Shown here: in pieces, positions 1 to 5,765 of the stretch
Layout of the letters: each line of letters starts with the position of its first letter
How positions within the stretch are numbered: position 1 is the first letter of the stretch
Assembly (NCBI GenBank): GCA_024679435.1
Contig: JAIBDK010000145.1
Span: forward strand, 1 to 6,228
Source: Gammaproteobacteria bacterium
GTDB lineage: Bacteria; Pseudomonadota; Gammaproteobacteria; Arenicellales; Poriferihabitantaceae
Direction: 5' to 3'
DNA length: 6,228 nucleotides
Made by a program: the position numbers and the translations under genes
The notes under the pieces: model-generated
The model's input: only the letters and a program-made list of their open reading frames with translations
Told to the model about the DNA's origin: nothing
The model's database searches: none

Positions 1-1065
1 GATATGGAAGGTGGTGTAGCCGGCCTGGCCCTGGCTTCCGGCCAGGCAGCGACCACTTATGCGATCCAGACCATTGCTGAGGCAGGAGATAATATCGTTT
101 CGATGTCTACACTTTACGGTGGAACCTATAATCTGTTTGCCCATACGTTACCACAAATGGGCATCACCACCCGATTTGCCGACCCAGAAAATCTCGACAC
201 ACTGGGTTCTCTAATCGACGACAAAACCAAAGCGGTTTTCTGTGAGTCTATAGGAAATCCGGCAGGAAACGTCCTGGACCTCGAGAACATTGCCAAGATC
301 GCTCATGACCATGGAGTGCCTGTCATCGTCGACAATACCGTGGCTTCTCCCTACCTGTGTCGGCCTATTGAATGGGGGTGTGACATCGTTGTTCATTCGC
401 TTACAAAGTATATTGGCGGCCACGGGACAATTATTGGAGGCATGATCGTAGACTCCAACAATTTTGACTGGGTAGCCAACAAGGAGCGATTCAAGAGACT
501 TAATGAACCCGATGTTTCCTATCACGGTGTTGTTTATACTGAAACCGGGCTGCCACCTTATATTCTCCGTGCACGAGTCGTTCCGCTGCGCAATATGGGT
601 GCCGCTATGGCCCCCATGAACTCGTTTTTGACACTTCAGGGTCTGGAGACTCTGCCGCTGAGAATGGACAGAATTTGTGATAACGCACTGGCCGTGGCCA
701 ATCATCTGGACGGGCATTCCAAAGTAGAGTGGGTTCGTTATGCCGGCATGGACAACAGCCCACACAAGGCCTTGCTTGACAAATATACCGGCGGACGGGC
801 CTCAGGCATTCTCAGCTTCGGAATTAAAGGTGGTGCTGAGGCTGGCGGTAAATTTATAGATGCTCTGGAGATGTTGAAACGGTTGGTTAATATCGGCGAC
901 GCCAAGTCTCTGGCCTGCCATCCGGCATCCACAACTCACAGACAGTTATCTCCCGAAGAACTAGCATCTTCCGGTGTCAGTCCCGATCTGGTTCGTCTTT
1001 CAATCGGAATCGAGCATATAGACGATATTCTGGAGGACATTGACCAGGCACTGGCTGTCACCTGA
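1..1065 (+). CDS. metY: O-acetylhomoserine sulfhydrylase (MetY type), 5' partial
   Basis: This is a PLP-dependent enzyme of the Cys/Met metabolism family. By family knowledge it joins O-acetylhomoserine with sulfide (or methanethiol) to make homocysteine (or methionine) in the cytoplasm. The reading frame is open from base 1, and the first ATG (base 4) lies inside the conserved segment EGGVAGLALASGQAA, so it is not the real start; roughly 75-80 N-terminal residues are probably missing. Counting from that ATG, VIVDNT (residues 108-113) carries the aspartate expected to pair with the PLP pyridine nitrogen, and HSLTKYIGGHG (131-141) holds the PLP-binding lysine K135. The C-terminal block with HPASTTHRQLS and VRLSIGIE is also typical. 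The choice of MetY over cystathionine gamma-synthase or MetZ rests on overall pattern, including the long insert after the lysine, and not on a search. The TGA stop is followed by a strong terminator. Confidence 0.93.
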   Translation, partial: DMEGGVAGLALASGQAATTYAIQTIAEAGDNIVSMSTLYGGTYNLFAHTLPQMGITTRFADPENLDTLGSLIDDKTKAVFCESIGNPAGNVLDLENIAKIAHDHGVPVIVDNTVASPYLCRPIEWGCDIVVHSLTKYIGGHGTIIGGMIVDSNNFDWVANKERFKRLNEPDVSYHGVVYTETGLPPYILRARVVPLRNMGAAMAPMNSFLTLQGLETLPLRMDRICDNALAVANHLDGHSKVEWVRYAGMDNSPHKALLDKYTGGRASGILSFGIKGGAEAGGKFIDALEMLKRLVNIGDAKSLACHPASTTHRQLSPEELASSGVSPDLVRLSIGIEHIDDILEDIDQALAVT

Positions 1066-1110
1066 GCGGCCAAATTTAGTTCACGGCATTCCTGACAGAT
1101 AATGCCCTGA

Positions 1111-1144
1111 AAAGCCTCCCTGCTTTTCTATTCAGGGAGGCTTT
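1111..1144 (+). terminator. Strong hairpin terminator after metY, possibly bidirectional
   Basis: AAAGCCTCCCTG (1111-1122) is the exact reverse complement of CAGGGAGGCTTT (1133-1144), giving a perfect 12-bp GC-rich stem with a 10-base loop. The T-rich tract on the + side (CTTTGTATTT) is short and interrupted. On the - strand the stem also ends in CTTTT, so the hairpin could end transcripts of both metY and the convergent DUF924 gene, whose stop codon is about 35 bases away. Seen directly: the stem. Inferred: the function. Confidence 0.85.
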
Positions 1145-1157
1145 GTATTTGATAGAA

Positions 1158-1169
1158 CGCCTTAAGGCG
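1158..1169. repeat. 12-bp perfect palindrome between convergent genes
   Basis: CGCCTTAAGGCG is a perfect palindrome just beyond the DUF924 stop codon and downstream of the metY terminator. It could be a small accessory hairpin for the DUF924 transcript, a protein site, or chance. Its position between two 3' ends argues against a promoter operator. Confidence 0.3.
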
Positions 1170-1178
1170 GAAGAACAG

Positions 1179-1799
1179 CTAAAAAGATGAACCGGGCTGA
1201 CTCAAAAAACTCACTTCCTCTTCGCTGGATTGTCTGCTCAAAATTTTATTACGATGAGGGAATCGTCCAAATCTTTCTATAATATCCAGATGCCTCACTG
1301 CAAATTGGTAACTGCCTTCGAAGATATCGCAGACTTCATTTGTTGCGCCACTAATTTTAACCTCGTCACGCAAATTGTCATACAAGCCAATGGCTTTGTG
1401 CTGATCAGCGATATCTTCACTATGCTCAAAGGGCAGATAACAAAACACACGTTGAATGCTCAACAACTCTTGATCGCGACCCGATGCTACCAGTTCTTCA
1501 GCAAGTTCCAGAGCTCTGAAATCATAAGCAAACGCCTGGGCCAAACCACGGTACATATTCCTCGGAAACTGATCTAGACAAATGATGGCTGCTAGAATTG
1601 AACGCGCGGTATCACTCCACTCAACCGGCATCCCCGATTGAACAATACCTACCAAAGTCGAAAATCTGCGATTAATCTCTGCATCGACTTCCGAATTTTT
1701 CAACCACCAGAGCGATTTTTTCTGCGCATTAATTTCTAAAGCAGATTCGCCAGGTCCAAACCAGAATTCAATCACACTATCGGGAGTTTCCGCTATCAT
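1179..1799 (-). CDS. DUF924 family protein
   Basis: A complete 206-residue protein of the DUF924 family, a mostly alpha-helical, TPR-like group of unknown biochemical role, probably cytoplasmic (no signal peptide or membrane segment). Characteristic blocks in order are VIEFWFG (residues 9-15), a WW pair near 31-32, LDQFPRN (75-81), YLPFEHSED (121-129), RFGRFPHRN (176-184) and the terminal PGSSF that closes many family members. The frame stays open far upstream to 2144, but I place the start at ATG 1799-1797: the DUF924 pattern begins a few residues later, and the extension would run antisense across the J-domain gene. The ribosome binding site before this ATG is weak (TAAAGC). The gene diverges from the J-domain gene and converges on metY. 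The family assignment is firm; the function is unknown. Confidence 0.88.
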   Translation of the reverse strand: MIAETPDSVIEFWFGPGESALEINAQKKSLWWLKNSEVDAEINRRFSTLVGIVQSGMPVEWSDTARSILAAIICLDQFPRNMYRGLAQAFAYDFRALELAEELVASGRDQELLSIQRVFCYLPFEHSEDIADQHKAIGLYDNLRDEVKISGATNEVCDIFEGSYQFAVRHLDIIERFGRFPHRNKILSRQSSEEEVSFLSQPGSSF

Positions 1800-1896
1800 A
1801 CGCTTTACATCTATGATTGTTTTAAGTGTATTTAAATATACATTAACCACCAAAAAATATAAGATTGAGACACTCCTTTCAAACTGATTATTCTCG
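1800..1896. promoter_or_regulatory. Divergent promoter region between DUF924 and J-domain genes
   Basis: This 97-base AT-rich gap must hold the promoters of both flanking genes. On + the best pair is TTTACA (1804-1809), a 17-base spacer, then TGTATT (1827-1832). On - a weaker pair is TTGGTG (1853-1848), 17 bases, then TACACT (1830-1825). Both are imperfect matches to sigma-70 consensus, and the two -10 elements overlap, which would make the promoters mutually exclusive if both are real. The region is inferred from gene arrangement; the exact boxes are tentative. Confidence 0.4.
1827..1842. promoter_or_regulatory. Possible operator dyad in the divergent promoter region
   Basis: TGTAT (1827-1831) and ATACA (1838-1842) form 5-bp inverted arms around TTAAAT. 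The dyad overlaps the candidate -10 elements of both divergent genes, as a shared repressor site would. In such AT-rich DNA it may also be chance, and no regulator family is recognised from the motif. Confidence 0.2.
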
Positions 1897-2382
1897 ATGA
1901 TCGCAAGACTGTTTCTGGCACTGGTCGCATTAGTCGCGGTAATGTGGTTCCTGTCCTGGTATAACCGTGCCAGCAAGGAACAACGAAACAAGTCTTTGGT
2001 GAGCATTCTTTTATACGGTTGTGCGGCCGTGTTACTGGTTTTGGTAATTACCGGCAGAATTCCATGGTTGTTCGCCATGCTCAGCGCCGCCACTCCCTGG
2101 ATTAACCGGGCGTTATCCGTGAAAATGATGTGGAACAGATTCAATCAGAATGGAGCGTCTCCTAACGGATCGCAGACGCACCCACCTCCGCCTCCGGGCG
2201 TGGCCAAAATGTCGAATTCCGAAGCACTGGAAATCCTGGGTCTTAAAGCCGGTGCGACAGAAAATGAAATCATACTTGCTCATAAAAAACTGATACAGAA
2301 AATCCATCCTGATAAGGGCGGTTCAGGTTATCTGGCCAGTCAGATCAATCAAGCCAAAGATACATTGCTGCAAAAATCATAA
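1897..2382 (+). CDS. Membrane-anchored J-domain (DnaJ-like) protein
   Basis: A 161-residue protein with two N-terminal hydrophobic helices (about residues 2-21 and 34-52), a polar linker with a run of five prolines (96-100), and a C-terminal J domain (about 105-161). The J domain has the hallmark HPD tripeptide at 137-139 in QKIHPDKGG, preceded by the basic helix HKKLIQK. By family knowledge HPD stimulates the ATPase of an Hsp70 such as DnaK, so the protein probably recruits Hsp70 to the inner membrane; the client is unknown. The layout, with membrane helices first and the J domain at the very C-terminus, resembles mitochondrial Pam18/TIM14, and there is no Gly/Phe, zinc or substrate-binding domain, so it is not DnaJ itself. 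ATG 1897 is the first possible start after an in-frame TGA at 1885, and has no clear Shine-Dalgarno sequence. Confidence 0.88.
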   Translation: MIARLFLALVALVAVMWFLSWYNRASKEQRNKSLVSILLYGCAAVLLVLVITGRIPWLFAMLSAATPWINRALSVKMMWNRFNQNGASPNGSQTHPPPPPGVAKMSNSEALEILGLKAGATENEIILAHKKLIQKIHPDKGGSGYLASQINQAKDTLLQKS

Positions 2383-2459
2383 CTTAGAATGTAAAAATTA
2401 TCACGTTTTATTAAACTTACATAATAATCCATCCTTGTCTCTTATCTTACTCGGGACAT

Positions 2460-2468
2460 TGATATAAA
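2460..2468 (+). promoter_or_regulatory. Extended -10 promoter upstream of the transpeptidase-thyA-folA cluster
   Basis: TGATATAAA has the TGn extension directly before TATAAA, which matches the sigma-70 -10 consensus at five of six positions. No good -35 box lies 16-18 bases upstream, which extended -10 promoters tolerate. Transcription would start near 2475, inside the gap before the transpeptidase. It is the best promoter candidate in the gap at 2383-2567 and could drive all three downstream genes. Confidence 0.45.
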
Positions 2469-2567
2469 ATTAAAGTATCACCCAAATAACCTCACAAACC
2501 CGTCATCATCCTGCGAAATCTAGGCAAACACTTCTGGTTCAAAATCAGCTCCCTGATCATCTTCATT

Positions 2568-3749
2568 ATGGTGTCTGCATGGCCGCTTGCCATGAGCGTG
2601 GTTAATCCTGCATGGAACCCCAACTGGGGAATAACAGAACAAATAATATCAGCTGTTTTGTCACCGTCCGTAGCAAAAAACAGTCTGCCTGAAGAAATTC
2701 AGATTCCTGGCCTTGAGTTTGAATCCCCGCTAAAAGCCACTTACACCATTGACATCGGTTTACAGCAAGAAGCTGATCGAATTTTTGATAAATACAATCC
2801 TGATTATGGGGTTTTTGTCGCTATAGACCCGGAAACAGGGCACGTTCTGGCAATGACTGACTCAACCAGAGATCAACTGGACCATGGAAATTTATCTCTT
2901 GTAAGCACATATCCTGCAGCATCCATTTCCAAAATTATTACTGCCGTAGCCGCGGTTAATGATAAAAAGTTAAGCGAATCTTCAATTATTCCATTTAACG
3001 GGAAGTCCACTTCTCTTTACAAAAAACATGTCTTCAAGCATACAAATAACCAGTGGACCAGAAAATACACGCTGAATGAGTCTTTTGCAAAATCGGTCAA
3101 TCCGGTATTTGGAAGAATCGGCGCCGTAAACCTTGGTGGAGAAACCATGCTGGACTACTCTTATCGACTGGGCTTCAATGGGCGTTTTGCGTCAGATTTC
3201 ACGTTCGACAATGGGGCCATTGAACTCGATCCCAACGATGAATGGCAAGTTGCCGAAATGGCATCCGGATATACCACCCGTAATACTCTCTCTCCGATCC
3301 ATGGCGCTATTCTTGCCGCAACCGCAATTAACGGCGGAAATCTGGTGGCACCCGTATTGGTCAAGTCTCTGACCGGCCCTTACGGCATCCCCATTTACGT
3401 GCATGACCAGCCTGGAAAGTCTGCTGCAATGACAGAAGACTCGGCCCTGCAACTCAAAAAAATGATGCTGTCAACGGTGAAAATCGGTTCCGCCAGAAAA
3501 TCCTTCAGAGGATTCAGTAATCGCCAACTCAAAGAAGTGAAAGCGGGAGGAAAAACCGGATCACTCACTGGCTTTAAGCCAAAAGGAAAATACGACTGGT
3601 TTGTGGGGTTTGGAGAAAATGGAGATCGCAAAATTGCATTTGCAGTTCTATGCATCAACAAGGAAAAGTGGTACGTCAAGTCAAGTCGTTTTGCCAGGGA
3701 AATGCTTGAATATTATTTCCGGCCTTCACAAGAAGGCGATCAGGCATAG
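2568..3749 (+). CDS. Penicillin-binding transpeptidase, short form
   Basis: A serine transpeptidase of the penicillin-binding fold, which by family knowledge cross-links peptidoglycan peptides in the periplasm. All three active-site motifs are present: SISK (119-122, nucleophile S119), SVN (176-178) and KTG (329-331, in GGKTGS). The segment GVFVAIDPETGHVLAMTD (81-98) is the usual start of the domain. At 393 residues it lacks the N-terminal dimerisation domain of PBP2/PBP3-type class B enzymes and any glycosyltransferase domain; only about 60 residues precede the catalytic domain. The start is doubtful. ATG 2568 is the first standard start, but it falls inside a hydrophobic stretch; the frame stays open back to a TAA at 2487 and encodes basic RNLGKHFWFK followed by ISSLIIFIM, a good N-in membrane anchor. 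Translation may therefore start at a rare codon (ATC 2505 or 2508, CTG 2511). Whether it is a true cross-linking enzyme or a beta-lactam sensor or hydrolase is not decided by sequence. Confidence 0.85.
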   Translation: MVSAWPLAMSVVNPAWNPNWGITEQIISAVLSPSVAKNSLPEEIQIPGLEFESPLKATYTIDIGLQQEADRIFDKYNPDYGVFVAIDPETGHVLAMTDSTRDQLDHGNLSLVSTYPAASISKIITAVAAVNDKKLSESSIIPFNGKSTSLYKKHVFKHTNNQWTRKYTLNESFAKSVNPVFGRIGAVNLGGETMLDYSYRLGFNGRFASDFTFDNGAIELDPNDEWQVAEMASGYTTRNTLSPIHGAILAATAINGGNLVAPVLVKSLTGPYGIPIYVHDQPGKSAAMTEDSALQLKKMMLSTVKIGSARKSFRGFSNRQLKEVKAGGKTGSLTGFKPKGKYDWFVGFGENGDRKIAFAVLCINKEKWYVKSSRFAREMLEYYFRPSQEGDQA

Positions 3750-3780
3750 CAAACATTAATTATTCAACCGGATTAGAAAA

Positions 3781-4653
3781 TTGAAACAATATCTGGACGC
3801 TGTCAGGGAAACCCTTACCAAAGGTCAACGAAAGTCTAATCGCACCGGCGTTGACACGCTTTCAACGTTTAATATCAACTATGAAATCGATCTTACTCAG
3901 GGCTTCCCGCTCTTAACCACCAAGGAAATCTCATGGAAAAATATAGTTATTGAAAATCTGTGGTTTCTATCCGGTAAAACCGACATCGATCTGCTTAAAA
4001 AACATAAATGTAGATTCTGGGACCCCTGGGCAGATGCAAACGGCAAAGTGCCAAGTGCTTACGGTAATTTCTGGCGACATTTTCCGTTACCTGGAGAAGA
4101 CAATACCAATGATCAGGTCGCCTATGTCGTCGATCAGCTAAAAAATAACCCGATGAGCCGAAGGATGGTCGTTTCAGCCTGGGCGCCGGGCAATGCGCAG
4201 ACCAGCGCACTGCCACCCTGTCACGCGTTCTGGGTAGTCAACACTCAGTACGATGAAAATACGGAACCCTATCTTTGCCTCCACCTGACCCAACGGAGTT
4301 GTGATATTGCATTGGGGGTTCCCTACAATATCGCGGGGTATGCTCTTTTGTTGGAACTTTTTTCGAGATTTAGCGGTATCCGCGCCGGTATATTCGGGCA
4401 TACACTGATAGATGCCCATATTTATACTGGAAAAGCCGATGGCAGCATGGCAGAGTTTGATCATATTCCTGGTCTTAAAGAACAATTAACCAGACAAATC
4501 CGTGAATTACCCACTCTGGAAATTGATCCCTCCATTCAATCATTGGAAGATATCGAGCCATTATTAGCTTTAGAGACCGAGGACATAATGTCCCGGTTCA
4601 CGCTACATAGTTATAACCCGCACCCACCAATCACATTCAAGGTAGCAGTTTAA
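3781..4653 (+). CDS. thyA: Thymidylate synthase
   Basis: Cytoplasmic enzyme that methylates dUMP to dTMP using 5,10-methylene-tetrahydrofolate, releasing dihydrofolate. The sequence has the N-terminal MKQYLD, phosphate-binding R21 (in NRTGVDTLS), W80-D81, the arginine pair R127-R128 (SRRMVVSAW), catalytic C147 (LPPCHAF), QRSCD (171-175), N183 in VPYNIAGYALL, and H213/Y215 in DAHIY. The C-terminus, YNPHPPITFKVAV, is standard. At 290 residues it is longer than the 264 of E. coli; most of the extra length lies after DAHIY (about 216-240). The start is TTG at 3781: it aligns with the usual MKQYL beginning and there is no ATG nearby. A weak GGA (3770-3772) is the only Shine-Dalgarno candidate. It lies 31 bases after the transpeptidase and directly abuts folA, so co-transcription is likely. 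Confidence 0.96.
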   Translation: MKQYLDAVRETLTKGQRKSNRTGVDTLSTFNINYEIDLTQGFPLLTTKEISWKNIVIENLWFLSGKTDIDLLKKHKCRFWDPWADANGKVPSAYGNFWRHFPLPGEDNTNDQVAYVVDQLKNNPMSRRMVVSAWAPGNAQTSALPPCHAFWVVNTQYDENTEPYLCLHLTQRSCDIALGVPYNIAGYALLLELFSRFSGIRAGIFGHTLIDAHIYTGKADGSMAEFDHIPGLKEQLTRQIRELPTLEIDPSIQSLEDIEPLLALETEDIMSRFTLHSYNPHPPITFKVAV

Positions 4654-5139
4654 ATGGGCGAAGCTCATTCAATGCCGGTCCGTGGAGCCATCGTAGCGAT
4701 GACGCGGGACAATATTATTGGTCTAAATGGGACCATACCCTGGCATCACTCTGAAGATTTAAAAAGATTCAAACGGACTACCATGGGTGCCACAATCGTG
4801 ATGGGCAGATTGACCTGGGAATCGATAAACTGCAAGGCATTACCGGGACGCCGAAATATAGTAATAAGTAGAAATCCCGTGGAAAAGATAGAGAGCTACA
4901 CCTCTGTTCCGGAAGCCCTTGAAGCCTGCGACTCGGATACATGGATAATTGGTGGCGGTCAAATATACGGCGCGTCTCTTTACTGGATTAGTGTTCTAGA
5001 TGTGACCTATGTTCCCGATAGGATCAATGATGAGAGAGCAGTGCGGTTCCCGACAATTGACCCCAGCATTTGGGAACAAACCAGTTCTGAACCACTGGGG
5101 GATTCCAGTCTGTTAAACGTAATTTACAGGCGACGATGA
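4654..5139 (+). CDS. folA: Dihydrofolate reductase
   Basis: NADPH-dependent enzyme that reduces dihydrofolate to tetrahydrofolate, regenerating the cofactor oxidised by ThyA; it is the target of trimethoprim. At 161 residues it is of normal length. Visible features are AIVAMTRDNIIG (12-23), IPW (28-30), the catalytic acid D35 in SEDLKRFK, VMGRLTWESI (49-58), LPGRRNIVISR (63-73), the NADP-binding WIIGGGQIYG (97-106) and T118 in LDVTYV. The ATG at 4654 follows the thyA TAA with no gap, and AAGG (4639-4642) could serve as its ribosome binding site inside thyA, suggesting coupled translation. A second ATG at 4672 (MPVRGAIVAM) is also possible and would give a 155-residue protein. Nothing in the active site marks it as a plasmid-type resistant form. 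Confidence 0.96.
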   Translation: MGEAHSMPVRGAIVAMTRDNIIGLNGTIPWHHSEDLKRFKRTTMGATIVMGRLTWESINCKALPGRRNIVISRNPVEKIESYTSVPEALEACDSDTWIIGGGQIYGASLYWISVLDVTYVPDRINDERAVRFPTIDPSIWEQTSSEPLGDSSLLNVIYRRR

Positions 5140-5163
5140 TTATCATTTCAGAGCCATGATAAT
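5139..5163 (+). repeat. AT-rich hairpin at the folA 3' end
   Basis: ATTATCAT (5139-5146) and ATGATAAT (5156-5163) are perfect inverted 8-bp arms around a 9-base loop, beginning at the last base of the folA stop codon. The stem is AT-rich and no T tract follows, so it is a poor intrinsic terminator; it might protect the mRNA 3' end or be a weak attenuator. Confidence 0.4.
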
Positions 5164-5193
5164 ACGCAGCACTCTCCCCTCGCCTTTCCATAA

Positions 5194-5223
5194 CCGACAG
5201 TAATATTGCGGCGGGTTTATAAA
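5194..5223 (+). promoter_or_regulatory. Weak promoter candidate before the propeller-like gene
   Basis: CCGACA (5194-5199), an 18-base spacer and TATAAA (5218-5223) resemble a sigma-70 promoter with an imperfect -35. The -10 box lies only 13 bases before the TTG start, leaving a very short leader. It is the best candidate in the 97-base gap after folA, which otherwise holds only the hairpin. Confidence 0.2.
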
Positions 5224-5236
5224 AACTAGAATTACG

Positions 5237-5749
5237 TTGCCCCACAAAAAATATTCAGCCCGATATATTTTTCGCCAAATCCTGATTGGCCTGTCGGGTT
5301 CTGTAACAGTCCTGGCTTTCCTCTTCTACGCAGCTTCCCGTCCAGGAGAAAACAAAACCTCATCGCTGATGGAAAAAGGAGGTATTCTTCACGTTGCCCG
5401 GGGTTGCATGATCACCTGGGCACCATCCGGCGATTTTGCATTTTTCGTATCCAGTGTTTCCAGTGGAAAACAGGCCAATCAATTTAATCGATATAACCTA
5501 TTGGATGGGGCCATAAGCGACTGGCTTGATTTACCTGGAGAATACAGCCATGAATATTTTCCAAGACTGGACTCTTCAGAAAGCTTTCTGGTATTTAGCG
5601 CTTCATCTGGTGGGCATGAACCGGATATAGAAGATTACGAATTATTCCTTTGAAAAACCGGGACATCGGCATCTGAAGCCATTCGCTTAACATTTGATCA
5701 GGCAAATGACAGTTGGCCGGATATATTTATTGAACGGCGCGCAGAATAA
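5237..5749 (+). pseudogene. Membrane-anchored TolB/WD40-like propeller fragment, interrupted by TGA
   Basis: The frame opens at TTG 5237 and stops at TGA 5651-5653 after 138 codons, then continues with 31 further sense codons to TAA 5747-5749. The protein has a basic N-terminus and one hydrophobic helix (about 13-32), then beta-propeller-like repeats: ITWAPSGDFAFFVSS (59-73), YFPRLDSSESFLVFSASS (107-124) and DYELFL just before the stop. The codons after it read AIRLTFDQANDSWPDIFIE, which completes the propeller pattern (YELFL-x-KTG... RLTFD... WPDIF), so the TGA most likely replaces a sense codon, plausibly TGG (Trp). With readthrough it would be 170 positions, too small for a whole propeller. 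By topology the soluble part would be periplasmic; function unknown. The TTG start lacks a clear ribosome binding site, which also fits decay. A sequencing error is an alternative. Selenocysteine is unlikely: no obvious downstream hairpin is visible. Confidence 0.6.
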
Positions 5750-5765
5750 GCCCACTAAATTTATA

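Noticed and set aside
211..765. 184-codon open frame on the - strand inside metY.
   Set aside because: It is the antisense shadow of a clearly conserved gene and shows no recognisable domain.
1230..1577. 115-codon + strand frame inside the DUF924 gene.
   Set aside because: It is antisense to the conserved DUF924 C-terminal half and resembles no known protein.
1871..1880. GAAAGGAGTG on the - strand, a good Shine-Dalgarno match upstream of DUF924.
   Set aside because: No ATG, GTG or TTG follows at suitable spacing, and the codons after it encode nothing like the DUF924 N-terminus. Probably chance.
1800..2144. Upstream extension of the DUF924 frame by 115 codons on the - strand.
   Set aside because: The DUF924 pattern begins right after ATG 1799, and the extension would run antisense over the J-domain gene's membrane helices without recognisable domain sequence.
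2383..2430. Terminator after the J-domain gene (TAAAA and TTTTA arms near 2391-2412).
   Set aside because: The arms are short and purely A/T, with no GC stem; I see no convincing terminator here.
5651..5690. Selenocysteine readthrough at the in-frame TGA.
   Set aside because: No obvious bacterial SECIS-like hairpin follows within about 40 bases, and the position fits a Trp codon in a propeller repeat better than a redox residue.
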